Shown: piece after piece, positions 1 through 11,423 of the stretch
How the letters are laid out: each line of letters opens with the position of its first letter
Position numbering within the stretch: position 1 is the first letter of the stretch
NCBI GenBank assembly: GCA_022496805.1
Contig: CM040085.1
Span: 9,825,811-9,889,810 of the forward strand
DNA length: 64,000 nucleotides
DNA from: Pohlia nutans
Lineage: Eukaryota > Streptophyta > Bryopsida > Bryales > Mniaceae
Direction: 5' to 3'
Notes under the pieces: generated by a model
Told to the model about the DNA's origin: nothing
Seen by the model: only the letters and a program-made list of their open reading frames with translations
Databases searched by the model: none
Program-made: the position numbers and the translations under genes

Positions 1-558
1 TTTATGATTGAACATTGTAAGTCATATTAGCAAATGCAATGACTGTTTTTAGACTTACCATGACATGATCACTAAGATCATAAGTTCACTTTGATCCACT
101 CGACTCTTGATACCATCCCAAGCCAAACTCCATATTTGCTGAATGAACCATAAAATCGATTAGATCTCTATGTTCTACTCAACGATTACCAAATTTTCCT
201 TGGGGAAGTCACTTAGTGTAAATTTTGGGTACATATGAGCATACAAAGGGTATTTAATGGGGGACTATGAAATAATTGGAATATTCTACTATTTATAGTA
301 TATTTAAGGTATATTCTATAAATATTCTAGGAATATTCTTAAAATATTCCCAAGTTGGTTTTAAAACACCCTATATTACTTTTATAAATTTATAATTTTA
401 ATCTCAAATGAATAATAGACACCCTATATTTGTTCTCTCATAGTTATCTAAATTCTTGACAGTGACTTCCCAGGAAATTTTCTACGCATTTTGTAGACCC
501 TAGCAACAAACGAAGACTTTGTTCATATTTCATCCATCCTAGCTTAAAATTAATGTAG
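1..558. other. AT-rich intergenic DNA, no gene seen
   Basis: AT-rich sequence with scattered variants of the word GGAATATTC around 270-350. The short open frames have no recognisable domain and no splice context. Confidence 0.5.
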
Positions 559-562
559 TTAA

Positions 563-1279
563 CCCCTAAAGGACCATAAGGCCCCCATGCAGCTTCTGGA
601 ACTAGAAAGCGAGGAAATTTGAGTTTTTGGGCTGTGAATTGTAGGATGAGCAACAAAGAGACTCTAGTTTTTTTTGAAAGCTAAATCTGTACGTACTTCA
701 TGATCGGAAATTCATGAAGTGTGCAATTTTTGGTGATTTTTTTGAGCTGCAAGGAGGCTATCTGGGCGTCACATTAGACCCTCATATCATCCTCTTCACA
801 CCTCCAAATTACGTGAATTTTTTTGGACATGTTTAAAACAATGATTTCTACGCATGGTAAAAAAATTAGAATTTTTTAAGCACTTTTGAACAATCAAAAA
901 TTCTATTTAAAGTAGATAAAAGTTATTTTAGCATATGTACAAAATACCCTGAACAAAATGAACAATCAATAATTATATTTAAAGTTGATAAAAGTTATGT
1001 TTACAAGTAGCTAAAAATTGAAAATGAAGAAATTGAAAGAGATGCATGATTGGAGCATCTTCAAAAAGCCCTTTGTATTTTGGACACTCGAATTTCAAAT
1101 TTCTTGACGGTGTGAAATCTTCAAACAAAGTCTACTTTCCAATTCCAATGGTAAAAAGATGTATTATAACTCAATTTAAACATCTAATGAAAACACCAAC
1201 TCCAACAAAGCTAAAATACTTGATTTTTTGGGCCTTTGACAAAAAAAATCCAAAAGATGGATGGTTGGTCCTACAGGGG
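563..1279. mobile_element. piggyBac-like non-autonomous element, TTAA-flanked
   Basis: The left end reads TTAA then CCCCTAAAGGACCA. The right end, reverse-complemented, reads TTAA then CCCCTGTAGGACCAA. TTAA copies at 559-562 and 1280-1283 are the target duplication. TTAA flanks with ends starting CCC are the signature of the piggyBac superfamily. No transposase is seen in the 717 bp, so it is non-autonomous. The left 14 bases are identical to those of the elements at 39445 and 51061. Confidence 0.7.
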
Positions 1280-1458
1280 TTAAAGGGTTAAATGCATTTC
1301 AAGTAAGTATTCCAAAATTATGAGGGTTTTCCAAATTTCGAACAAATGTGGGCAATTAAGCAATTTCAAGAATTATTTTTTAATTTACAAAATAAAAATT
1401 GGATAGATCTACATCTACATGGAACGTTCTTGAATGATTCAATTTTCATTAATAAATT

Positions 1459-1872
1459 CCCGGGGAGTGCAGTTAAAGTGAAGATTAGAAATACACGTGA
1501 GTGCGTTTTAATAGCATATCCCCTACAATACTTGGCCTTAAAATAGTTTTTAAATTAAGATTTTTTAGGGGCTAAATCATTATGTATATATCTATCATTT
1601 GGTATAAATTTCAGGACCAAATGTTTCTAAAATCCTATAAAAGAAATGATAGAAGTTTGCACTAAAATGTGTTGTTTTTTGCTTCAAAAATCAATTAAAA
1701 AATATGTACAAGTGATTATTTTTTGAAATTCATGCAACAAGAACTTTAGATTGTGTTTAACAACTGCATATTTTTTTTACAATTTTTAGGTGATTTTTTA
1801 GTATGTACATAGGGGGGTCAAAAGTACGCACTCACGTGATCCCTAGTCTTAACTTTAAGTGCACTCCCCGGG
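1459..1872. mobile_element. MITE with CCCGGGGAG ends and 8-bp target duplication
   Basis: Terminal inverted repeats of about 50 bp begin CCCGGGGAGTGCA and continue through a shared CACGTGAGTGCG. The element is flanked by an exact 8-bp direct repeat AATAAATT (1451-1458 and 1873-1880). Length is 414 bp with no coding capacity. An 8-bp duplication fits hAT-like transposition. The element at 4456 shares the first nine bases and the 8-bp duplication. Confidence 0.8.
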
Positions 1873-1880
1873 AATAAATT

Positions 1881-2912
1881 GAGATTTATAAAGAGCTTTG
1901 TTTTGCAAGCTTTTCTAGAATTTTTTGTTTAAACCTTGAAATAACATTGGATTTATATATTTAACTCAATTTTCAAAATTTTCAAAGAAAAACATAAATA
2001 TAGAATGTGTGTTATATTCTAAAACATTTTTACCATTGGATTTCATATTGTTAATTCCATGCAAGAGTTATTTGCAATTTTAATTTTCCTTTTATTGTAT
2101 ACTTGTATAACTTCTTCAACTTTATTGATGCTGTCATCAGGCGGGTAGGAGGCTAATATGGTAGATGTGGGTGGATGGACGGATAGGCAATATGTTGGGC
2201 GATGTGACAAGCATGAAGTTATTACTTTCTCTAAAAATGAATATAATTTTTATTTTGTTGAATTTCTTTTCAAGTATTTTCAACTCATTTCTTCAATATA
2301 TTATCAAAAAGCACAAGTTGCTAGACATACACAATTTTAATTGAAAAGTTTGAAAAATGAAATTTCACCTTCAAGACTATCTTCAAAAACTCTTGTTTTT
2401 AAAATTTAACCATCATAATCTTACAATCGGTGAAATTTTCACTTTAATTTCTTTTAGGAAAAGACAACTATGAAATAAATTAAGTAAAAAAGTTAACAGA
2501 GAAATCACAAACTTAATTGATTACAAAAAAGAAGTGAAGATTTGAACATTGCTTTGAGAAAGAATATTTTTACACAATTGTTTACCATAAAACATCTAAG
2601 AATTTTAAGGATTAAAGGAGAACTCTTCCACCCCCTTTGCACCTTTAAAGGACCATAGTTTTGGTGCAATTATGTTAGTGGCCAAAATCTTTCATTGGGT
2701 TCACAGGTCACACTAGAAAGTAGTGGTAGTCACCAAACTATGGAGTATACCGTAGATAAAGGTAGGAGTTAGACATACCCTAGGTTCGTACCATTCTTTT
2801 TTTCTGCACTCCAAACTTGTACCTTCTCGACAATTATATTTTCCTTCCCGGTAGCTGAGCGATGTCCTCATCGTATACCAAAGTGATGGGAGAGTGAGTT
2901 TTTATGAACTAT
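1881..2912. other. intergenic DNA, no gene seen
   Basis: AT-rich sequence. A 60-codon frame at 2158-2340 has no recognisable features. Nothing else is supported. Confidence 0.4.
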
Positions 2913-3037
2913 GTTATTTCATCTACTCGAGCCATTAGGATGCGTAATGCACTCCCCCCTACCTACCTCATGCTTCGCACTCGGTAGGTAGGGAGGAGTG
3001 CATTACCCACCCTGACGGCTTGAGTAGATGAAATAAC
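2913..3037. repeat. 125-bp hairpin (inverted repeat, possible MITE)
   Basis: Two arms of about 55 bp are near-perfect reverse complements. They start GTTATTTCATCTACTC, run through TAATGCACTCC and end CCCTACCTACC at the loop (about 2968-2982). The transcript would fold into a long stem. No target duplication is clear. Confidence 0.75.
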
Positions 3038-4344
3038 GTCACGTTGCCCACCGCCCTACCCGTCGAGGGCGTTTGCTTGGATTTGCGTAGAGGTTCCGGG
3101 TTCAAAACTAGCTGCTGATAGTTTTTGAGCGGCATCAGATTAATTTGAATTTTGATTTAGTTACCTGCCACTCTCTATTGGAGTTCGTTGTTCCCAAAGA
3201 TTTGTTCTCAATGGAAGTTCGAATTGCTCTTTTGGTTTGTAAGGAAAAACGAACGACTTCTAGATTGAATCGAGCATGATCGTGCGGTTCTAAATTAGGA
3301 TGGTTATTTGGTTATATCGTCGTTGTTCAAGAAGGCTCTGTCAGTTGTTGTTTTTGTTGAGTTTTGTTTTGTTTGCGCACTGCTTCAATTTTGTATGCGC
3401 CTTCGCAATGATTTGCTCCGTTTGTGTGCGCCTTTGTAATTGTCTGATGCACTCCAATTTTGCGGTCATTTGCAATTGTTTCGCTAATGTTTGGCGTTCT
3501 GCAACAAGTTTTTGCTTTGATGGAATTGTGCGCAGCCCTGTGATTTTCTTTTTTGTTACAATTGTCTGCTCTGCTGCAAGAGTATGCAGACTTAGGGTTC
3601 TTGGTGAGTTATTCAATTTCTTGCCATAATTTGATCGTTCTTTGCCATTGTAAGTTCATAATTTTTGCTACAATGTTTAATTTTTCTTTATTTTTTATTT
3701 ACAATCATCTAATGTGAGTTATGTTCTTCTGTTATTAACTTTTCTAATTTTTTTTGTATTAGATTTTAGCGATCGTGTCCAATTTCGGAGTTCACTAATT
3801 CGAGTTTTGTGTCATAATTTGTGTTCGATCTCAAAGTAAGTATTACAGATTCATTACTGTTTCTTATTCTTTAATTATTATTTATTTTGTACTGAATTTT
3901 TCTTCTTAATTTTGTGTAATACAACTATTAACTGGTTTTTTTTGTTTATTTTGTAACATGATCGAGATGGCTTACCTTGGATGCTTGATTGGCAACCATA
4001 TTGTGTGCCGTTTTGATTGTCTTTCTCTAGTTTCTTTGTTGTATTTTTTTTTTATGTCAGGTGATTTGTTAATACTGATTTAGTGTTAGTATCAATGACA
4101 GTGACTCAAAATTTCAACATCATTGTTGTAACTGCACGATGTTGAACTTTTGAGTCATAGCCACTCAGTTCTTCATAATAGCGTTAGTGAATTTACATAA
4201 TAACGAGTATGAACTAGGATTAACAATTGATGACTTTGAGTTTTCTGCCTTGTTCTTGTTGTACGTTTTTTTAGTAGTCGTGGTTACTAGTTCGATATGG
4301 ATAATCTTGGTTTATAAGTGTCCGTGTATTTTTTTTGGATTTCA
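3038..4344. other. intergenic or possible 5' region of the recombinase relic
   Basis: No coding exon is supported. Around 3090-3110 the sequence GTTCCGGGTTCAAAAC resembles a pol III B-box, so a SINE remnant is possible. A pyrimidine-rich stretch ending TTCAG at 4340-4344 would serve as the acceptor for the exon that follows. A Cys-rich frame at 3300-3629 has no homologue that I recognise. Confidence 0.3.
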
Positions 4345-5730
4345 GTTGTTACAATGGCTGAAGTGAGAAAATATAAGCGTTGCACCAAGGGCTTAAAGGA
4401 TCCATATCGTGCTTCTATGTTGGATGATATTCCTTCTTTTGATCTCAATGTTACTCCCGGGGAGATCATTCAATGTATTCCTCATACAACATGTGCGATC
4501 AAATCTTTGACCCCCTATTTTATATTGTAAAAAATCATTCAAACAATTTGAAAAAAATATCGTATGCTTTTCTATGTTGAAATTTTATATTGTGAATTTT
4601 TGTGAATTTTCTTTATTCTAAATAATTACTTACAAATTTTTAAAGAAAATAAATACACTGTACAGCTAATTATTTTTTTGGACCCCCTATTTTATATGGT
4701 AAAAAATGTTTTTAAAAACATTTTTAAATTGCCAATAATTGAAGGCTTAGTTATAGTTCATGTATACCAAAGTTGGATGTTGTTGTAATCCAAATGCAAT
4801 CTTCATAAATATTTGAAGTGAAAATACAATCATTTTAGTTCAATCTTCAATTGTGTTTTTAGACGCGGTGTTAAATTTAATCTTATCAAAGTTCTTTTCA
4901 AATAAAAGATATAATGATTATGTGACAACACTCAAAAATTTGGAGCTAAATCAAACTTTGTTAAAAAGTAAATAGGGGGTTGAAAAATCACTTGATCGCA
5001 CGTGGTTTATGAGGAATACGTTGAGTGATCTCCCCGGGATGTTACTGATAGTCCACCGGATTTAGTGAAAAGAAAACAAACTAGATCTAGAGTTACTGTT
5101 GAGAATTCAAATCCAGTAATGGTCGATTCGTGTTCACTTGGTGAACATGCCGAGATTAACTTTGTTAAACATGATTCTGTGAGCATGATTCTGTCAGTAC
5201 AGGTCTGTTGATAATCCTTCTTTCTAGTTTGAATTGATTCAACCGCATAGTGTACCTCCTCATTTAGTACTCGACGCGTCTATTTCTGATTTATGTGGTC
5301 CTTCTGTCAGTGGTAATCCGGCATCTAAGTATAAAGTGTCTAATTTGGATTCTGAGTCTAATATGCCCATATTTGTTGTAGTTCCGGCGCAATCATTCAA
5401 GTAATCAAAAGTCATATGAGTTTTTTACTGTTGATCAGGGAGTGCTTGATCAGGTTCTGAATGATAAAACTAATCCTTCCGAGGGAGTTGATAATTGGTG
5501 TTGAAATCGTTTCAATGCGTGGAGGAAAGCAAAAGGGATGGATACGTCCAAAACAATAGAGTATTAATGGGACCATTTGAAAGCTTTTGGTCAGATTTTG
5601 ACTGTTTTTTCCTTAAAGTAGCAAAGGTCAATGGAAAGCGTTATTCGACTAAGTCCCTTATCGGACTCTACAATGCTTTTAATCGGATTCTTTGCGCTGA
5701 GCAAAGAAAACATTGTATCAAGTAGAACAA
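4345..5730 (+). pseudogene. decayed Crypton-like tyrosine recombinase gene, N-terminal part
   Basis: After an acceptor at 4344 an ATG (4354) opens a frame MAEVRKYKRCTKGLKD... that is cut by the MITE at 4456-5038. Skipping the MITE and one copy of its 8-bp duplication, the same frame continues DSPPDLVKRKQTRSR to about 5200. Further on, in shifted frames, come NRFNAWRKAKGMDTSKTIE (about 5503-5560, just after a TGA) and DCFFLKVAKVNGKRYSTKSL within 5563-5725. The pattern NRFNAW...FFLKV..NG..YS..SL..LYNAFNRIL matches, in my reading, the N-terminal SAM-like region of Crypton-derived proteins (KIAA1958, QRICH1, ZMYM2). At least one nonsense codon and three frameshifts mark it as dead. The family call is inference and needs a profile search. 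Confidence 0.5.
4456..5038. mobile_element. MITE with CCCGGGGAG ends inserted in an exon
   Basis: Ends are CCCGGGGAGATCA(T/C)TCAA with about 50-bp inverted repeats that include TATTCCTCAT and TGCGATCAA. An exact 8-bp direct repeat ATGTTACT flanks it (4448-4455 and 5039-5046). Length is 583 bp and internal sequence is non-coding. It belongs to the same end family as 1459-1872 and interrupts the recombinase relic in codons DLNVT. Confidence 0.85.
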
Positions 5731-5731
5731 G

Positions 5732-7038
5732 AGGGCAATGGTCTGATATGGGTACCCCAAAAAGCCCTTTTAACTCTTAAATCAATCCCTATAGCAACTT
5801 TGAACGACTCCCTCTTTAAAAAAAAAATTAAAAAAAATGAATTGACTGGATGTGGTTTTGATTTCACCAGTAGGATTTGGATCCTTTATAACTGGTCCTT
5901 TGTGACTTAACTGGTCCTTTGTGACTCAATTCTTTAAAAAAAAGTCATTTAGGACCATTTAAGTAACAAAGGACTAGACAGTTATAAAGGACCAAAATCC
6001 TACTAGTGGAATTTCCTACATTCATGAAGTACACAAAAAAAATTCATGTAAAAATTGAAGCATTTTAAAGATTTTAAAAGAGACTTTTTGTACAAAAATT
6101 AGAGTTTGTCCTAAGTACTTAAAAACATCCAAAACATTTTTTTTAAATATCCAATGATTCCATTTTGGTACCAATTTTTGATATGAAGTACATTTAAATA
6201 TGTGTTATTTGAATTGATTAATTTGAAGGATTAAAAATATTATTTATTTTCTACTACAATGCTTGCAAATGTTGACTTTCGGCAATTTTTTCCACGAAGC
6301 ATAAAAACATGAACATTAATTTATTCATTTACAAATTTGGACTTGAATTAAAATGTTTCATGTTGTCTAGGTGTGGATATTTTTATAAATTTTTTATTTA
6401 TAATTTTAGTCAATTGAAATGGACAAATTTGTTGAAATTTGAAAAACAAATATATGTTCCAAATTTCCAAATTTCCAAATTTCCAAATTTTGACAAATTT
6501 GTCCACTTCAATTAACTAAAATTAATTATTTTTTATTAATAAAATATCAACACCCAGATGACATGAAATACTTTAATTCAAGTATAAATTTTTAATGGAA
6601 TAAATAAATTTTCATGTTTTTATGCTTCGTGGAAAAAATTGCCAAAAGTCAACATTTGCAAGCATTGTAGTAGAAAATAAATAATATTTTTAATCCTTCA
6701 AATTAATCATTTCAAATAAAACATATCTAAATGTACTTCATATCAAAAATTGGTACCAAAATGGCATCATTGGGTATTTTAAACAAATGTTTTGGATGTT
6801 TTTAAGTACTTGGGACAAACTCTGATTTTTGTACAAAAAGTCTCTTTTAAAATCTTTAAAACGCTTCAATTTTTATATGAATTCTTTATTGTGTACTTCA
6901 TGATTGTAGGAAATCAAAACCACTTCCGGTCAAATCATTTTTTATTTTATTTTTTATAGAGGGAGTCATTCAAAGTTGCCGTGGGGACTAATTTAAGAGT
7001 TAAAAGGGCTTTTTGGGGTACCCATATCAGACCATTGC
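5732..7038. mobile_element. 1.3-kb inverted-repeat element (foldback type)
   Basis: Both halves are long reverse complements. The left begins GGCAATGGTCTGATATGGGT at about 5732 and the right ends with its complement at about 7038. The arms run several hundred bases and include GGTTTTGATTTC, TTTGTACAAA and CAACATTTGC. No transposase and no clear target duplication were found. The termini resemble those of 29066-29299. A 144-bp MITE sits only in the left arm (5865-6008). The element lies inside the recombinase relic. Confidence 0.75.
5865..6008. mobile_element. 144-bp CAC(T/C)AGTAGGATTT MITE nested in the left arm
   Basis: The ends are CACCAGTAGGATTTGG and CACTAGTAGGATTTTGG, and the two halves are complementary through CCTTTATAACTG and TCCTTTGT. 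The opposite arm of the host element (about 6905-6925) reads GGTTTTGATTTCCTAC without it, which gives an internal empty site. A short GATTT/GAATTT duplication is visible at the junctions. Confidence 0.75.
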
Positions 7039-7039
7039 C

Positions 7040-7601
7040 AAAGACCGAGCCAATTTTTGAAATAGGAAAACATACTTTTTTTTCACTGCTAACAGGGTTG
7101 TGAATGAAAGTATGACGATGTCAGTTAATGCTAGTGCAATAAAAGACGTAAAAAAGCTCAAGGATTGACTTTTGAAGACACGATGAAGATTTTGTCGCAT
7201 CTCTCGCACCAAGTTACATTTGCTCGAGGCCTTCTGAAAGGAGCTGTGTATTATTGTATAATCATTTCTTACGTAAGAGGCAATACTGAGTGCATAATCT
7301 TCGTTACTGCAACTTTCAACGAGGTGAAAGTAATGCTGGATTTACCTATATCAAGTAAGTCACTAGTATCTTTGTATTTTGTATATTGTTTATACTTTGT
7401 TATTTATATTATGTTTTATTTGTAGTTGTATTTTATTTTTTTATTGATTTGCAAATTTTAACGATTTTTTTAAATGTGTTACTTAGGTATGATGAACGTA
7501 TGTCCAAAATTTTTAGGGCTAGTATCAAGCAATTCCAGGAAGAGTAGTTTCGTCCCAAGTTTATAGTTACGATCCTGATGTCATTCTCACATGGATGACA
7601 C
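7040..7601 (+). pseudogene. decayed Crypton-like tyrosine recombinase gene, middle part
   Basis: One frame reads NRVVNESMTMSVNASAIKD (about 7091-7150). A second, shifted by an indel near 7150, reads RRKKAQGLTFEDTMKILSHL, then GLLKGAVYYCIIISYVRG (up to about 7350). The block LTFED..KILSH......GLL...VYYCI...YVRG aligns by eye with the region around the first catalytic Arg of Crypton-type recombinases. A donor GTAAGT (about 7353) and an acceptor ACTTAG (about 7485) suggest an intron. The next exon, YDERMSKIFRASIKQFQEE, is cut by the Tigger insertion at TA 7602-7603. Confidence 0.5.
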
Positions 7602-8122
7602 TAAGGTCAGGCCACCTATTACCGAACACCCCCCCTTAGGCGTGCTCTAGAAATGGTGGTGTGGCCGTTAATATTTATCCCCATGGACGTGGAGACATCT
7701 GTAAGCACGAAATTAGGTGATTGAGTGAATGGAAGTAGGATGAAAATGTGCGGTTAAGGGGTGTATTTAGTTTCAGCAGTCATGCTACTTAAATACAGAG
7801 ATTTGGTGAGATGGTGGGCTTTGCATGTCCATACAGGTGGAATTGGCAATTAATGTAGCCGATTTTAGGTGCCAGCATGGGTGTTTTAAGATTCAAATTT
7901 GTGTGCTTTAAGAATGAGCCCTGATTTGCTTAAGGTTGTGTTTTGCTTGATCATGGATTGACAGATGTGTGTGCACTTGAGAGAGATGAGAGAACCCGTG
8001 CTTCTGCTCAAATTTTGAGTGCGTAATTTTGTTTTTTTTATGTGTTTTCAGCGCTTGTGGGTGGATGAATTCTTGTAGCTTCACAATGCCATGATGTATG
8101 AGTGTAGTGTAGCTTTGCTGTA

Positions 8123-10694
8123 ATGTACAGACGTAGTGGGCAGAATTTCAAGCGGCCAAGAAGACAGGCTGCTTTTGATCCCCTTAGCTTGCCTGCAGTT
8201 TTAGCAGATTACTCAAACTTCGATAACAAGAGAGGTGAGAGTGAGTATATTGCACATCAAGCCGCATGGGATGCAAGGCCGCGACCTCTGGAGGCTGTGA
8301 GCTCCGCAACTGTGAATGTGATTACCCCGTGGCCACAACGAGCCCTGCCGCAACATGGTAGCAGTCAGGAGGTCTTCACCAATGAGGACCCGACAGCAAC
8401 ATGTTTCAGTGATCCCCCTCCGACGCAGCCAACAGCAGCAGCTTCGTACAACTGCAGCAGCTTCGTGACTCGAGGTTACAGGAGCTGCGGTCTCCTGCTA
8501 CACCAGGTACGAATTTATGCCTCGGAGGTGGGGCCTTTCTGGATTTCGGCAGACTGTCTAGTAGGGAGCACGACTTGCACGGAGGTAGTGACTGCGATCA
8601 CGGAGGTAGTGAGCGGCAGCAGGATTTCCAGAGAAACCAGAGAGGAAATTCAGGGAAAAGGAAAGTGGGAACCTGGACAAATGAGCAACTTTGTGGAGCT
8701 CTAGCAGCAGTTGAGAGAGGAAGTAAAATTAGATCAGCTGCCAAACATTTTGACATTCCACAAAGTACACTTGCTGACTATGTCCATGGCATAATTTTGA
8801 AGAGGAAAAAAGGGCCACCAACAGTTTTGAGTGCAAATGAAGAAAAAATATTGGAAGAATACATATGCAAGATGCAAGATTATGGACACCCACTTAGCAT
8901 AGATCAAGTTCGTCTTAAAGTTGCAGAATTGACACAAGAGAGAGTCACTCCCTTTCGTGATGGAGTTCCAGGGAAGAGTTGGCTCAAATGGTTCAAAAAA
9001 AGGCATCCTAACTTAATCCTATGCCAATCTGAAGGTTTAGAGTTTGCTAGAGCTAAAGGTCTATGCCCAGAAAATGTGAGATCCTTTTACTCCAATCTAT
9101 CTAGTTTATATAGCAAAGAAAACTATCCTCCAAACCGAATCTGGAACTGTGACGAGACAGGTGCACAGGCAGGCAGAAACGGGGGGGGGGGGGGGGACTA
9201 GTGTGGGCACGAAGAGGTTCTAGATCTGTTTATAAACTAATGCCAAATGAGCGAGAGTGGCTTACCAACCTAACATGTGTAAACGCAGCAGGGGAGAGCA
9301 TTCCCGGGTTCTACATATTTCGTGGAAAACGAATTAGAGAGAATTATGTAGCATTGTGTGAAGATGGAGCTGCCATGGCTATGCAGGAACAAGCATGGAT
9401 GACAGCTACACTCTTCTCACATTGGATCTCATATTTTATTAAATCCATAGAAGCTAAGGATGGGATCTCACAAGAAATGCGTCACTTATTGATAGTGGAT
9501 GGGCACAACTCACATGTGACACTCGAAGTAGTTCAAAAATGTAGAGAAGTTGGCTTGGATCTCTTGACTTTGCCTAGTCACACTAGCCACCGTTTGCAGC
9601 CACTAGATGTTAGTGTCTTTGGACCTTTCAAACGCTACTTCAGACGTTACAGAGATGCCTGGACAGTGAATAATAGAGGTAGAGGAGCAAGTAAACAAAT
9701 TCTAGCAATGTGGGTATCGAAGGCACTAGAAAGAGCACTCACCCATAGAAACATCATTTCGGGGTTTCAAGCGACGGGGATCTATCCGTTCAACGCCAAT
9801 GCTGTGGATCGGCACATGGGCCCTTCAGAGCCATTTTTGCAGAGCAGCAGTAGGAGCCGACAGCCTGCCAACCCCGAATCTTCCGATGGAGAAAGTGAAG
9901 GCAGCGAAGTCTCCAATACGGAATCGCATTCTGATGGCGAGGACGCAGCAGTGGATCCCGTGGTTCAGGAAATCGCAGGAGATCGCATCCCCGATTCGCA
10001 ACCTCAGCGTCAACACTATTATGTCGGGGAGCTGCAGCAAGCAGATGCACCGGACAACAGCTCCTCCGGCACTGAATCTGATGCCGATGTTGCAGGCGCT
10101 CCACCCATACCGCACCGCCGAAGCCCCAGACAGCAGGCACCAACCGCTCAGACAGAAGCAGATCTCGGCAGATTCTTCCAGCTACCTGAAATTCCAACTA
10201 CAACCCCGCGCAGGCGCACCACGGACCCGATTGTTGATTATTCACAATCCATACTCTTAACGTCCGAAAACTATATCACTGCGATGCAAGAAAAAGCGAG
10301 CCGGAGAGAAGCAGCTAGGAAAGAGGGAGAGCGACGCAAGCATGAAGCTCAACAGCGGCGCATGGAACGGCAGAATGAGCAAGCACGGAAGACTGCAGAA
10401 AAAGCACAGAGGGAGGCTGCAAAGAAATCACGAGCGGCTTTCAAAGAAAAATGGACAAACAACGCGATTAGAGAGGCGGGCGAGAGGCTGCAGAGCATCG
10501 TCAAAAATCCGCCCATCCCAGCCCCTACCGATTACCACGCTCCATTTTGTCGTGTATTGCCTCCCATGTGTAAGGAAAACATGGCGCGTAGGCTGGCAAA
10601 GCGCCGCGCACTCAGATCCAAAAACGTCGATCCAATCAGCCTTCCGGCGACAACTCCGCCTCCGTGGGTGCATGTATGTGATCCGCGATTCTAG
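8123..10694 (+). pseudogene. Tigger/pogo transposase, frameshifted at a G16 run
   Basis: The main reading has two frames. The first (about 8440-9201) holds a Psq/CENP-B helix-turn-helix (TNEQLCGALAAVERGSKIRS onward), then a second CENP-B-like domain ending GKSWLKWFKKRHPNL, and the first catalytic Asp in NRIWNCDETG. A run of 16 G at 9181-9196 shifts the frame; 17 or 14 G would rejoin it. The second frame (9201-10694) reads WARRGSRSV..., with the second Asp in LLIVDGHNSH and the third in HRLQPLDVSVFGPFK. It ends in a long basic Glu/Arg/Lys-rich region. An upstream frame (8123-8704) may be a leader or lost exon. The rest is open, so inactivation is recent or the G-run length is a sequencing artefact. 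Confidence 0.85.
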
Positions 10695-10720
10695 GTCGAG
10701 GAAGACCTCGCCCTGAGAGA

Positions 10721-10810
10721 GACCCTCAGCCTGACCCGCCTTGTGCGCCGGATCCTCAGCCTGACCCGCCTTGTGCGCCAGACCCTCAGCCTGACCCGCC
10801 TTGTGCGCAG
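10721..10810. repeat. 30-bp minisatellite, three copies
   Basis: Three near-identical units of 30 bp centred on CCTCAGCCTGACCCGCCTTG, immediately 3' of the transposase stop codon and inside the Tigger element. Confidence 0.9.
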
Positions 10811-10831
10811 GGACCGCCTGCTTCTGCATCC

Positions 10832-10931
10832 CGTAACAGCACAGTCGTTGGCCGCTCGTAACAGCACAGTTGTTGGCCGCTCGTAACAGCACAGTTGTTG
10901 GCCGTTCGTAACAGCACAGTTGTTGGCCCAA
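10832..10931. repeat. 25-bp minisatellite, four copies
   Basis: Four head-to-tail 25-bp units beginning CGTAACAGCACAGT(C/T)GTTGG, inside the Tigger 3' region. Units differ at one to three positions. Confidence 0.9.
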
Positions 10932-11423
10932 TCAACGGCTCCCAAGCCAAGACTTTCCGTTAATGGACTCATGCGAACCAGATTAGCAGCTCACGGCAAA
11001 CGGATCCCTGGACACGAGTTTTTGATTTTTGGCCACATGCGAACCAGATCCACACCTCACGGCTTTTGATTCGAATTGGTCAGTTTTTGCTAGCTTACAG
11101 CATGCTTTTTCAAGATAGAGATGCCCGGTTAGAGACTTCTTTTGTCTTATTATGAGTTCATGCTATACAGTAATAGCCGTGCATGGTATTGAGATTAGGT
11201 GAACTGTTGACCCAAAATACATGTACCCTATGCACTAATATAGGAAGCTACGGGTTTTATTTTTGATAATTTGCTGTAAATTAAGTATTACACAAAAAAT
11301 AAAAATTCCAATTCCACTGTAATTTCCTACTATTTCCTAAGCTATGCTGAAATTTTCAGGTCCACCGCATCACTGCATCCACCATATTTCCTTAAATGCA
11401 CGATAATAGGTGGCCTGACCTTA

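Larger units (their letters stand above)
7604..11421 (+). mobile_element. pogo/Tigger-type DNA transposon, near full length
   Basis: Inverted ends AGGTCAGGCCACCTATTA are flanked by TA at 7602-7603 and 11422-11423, the expected mariner-superfamily target duplication. The 3818-bp element carries a transposase with CENP-B-type helix-turn-helix domains and a DDE domain, plus two minisatellites in its 3' part. It interrupts the recombinase relic: the flanks rejoin as continuous sequence once one TA is removed. Confidence 0.9.

Noticed and set aside
3300..3629. 109-codon Cys-rich frame resembling a membrane protein
   Set aside because: It translates T-rich DNA; an opposite-strand frame of similar length exists, and there is no start context, splice context or known motif.
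9790..10260. Antisense and alternative frames over the Tigger 3' half
   Set aside because: Shadows of the transposase frame, which has the catalytic motifs.
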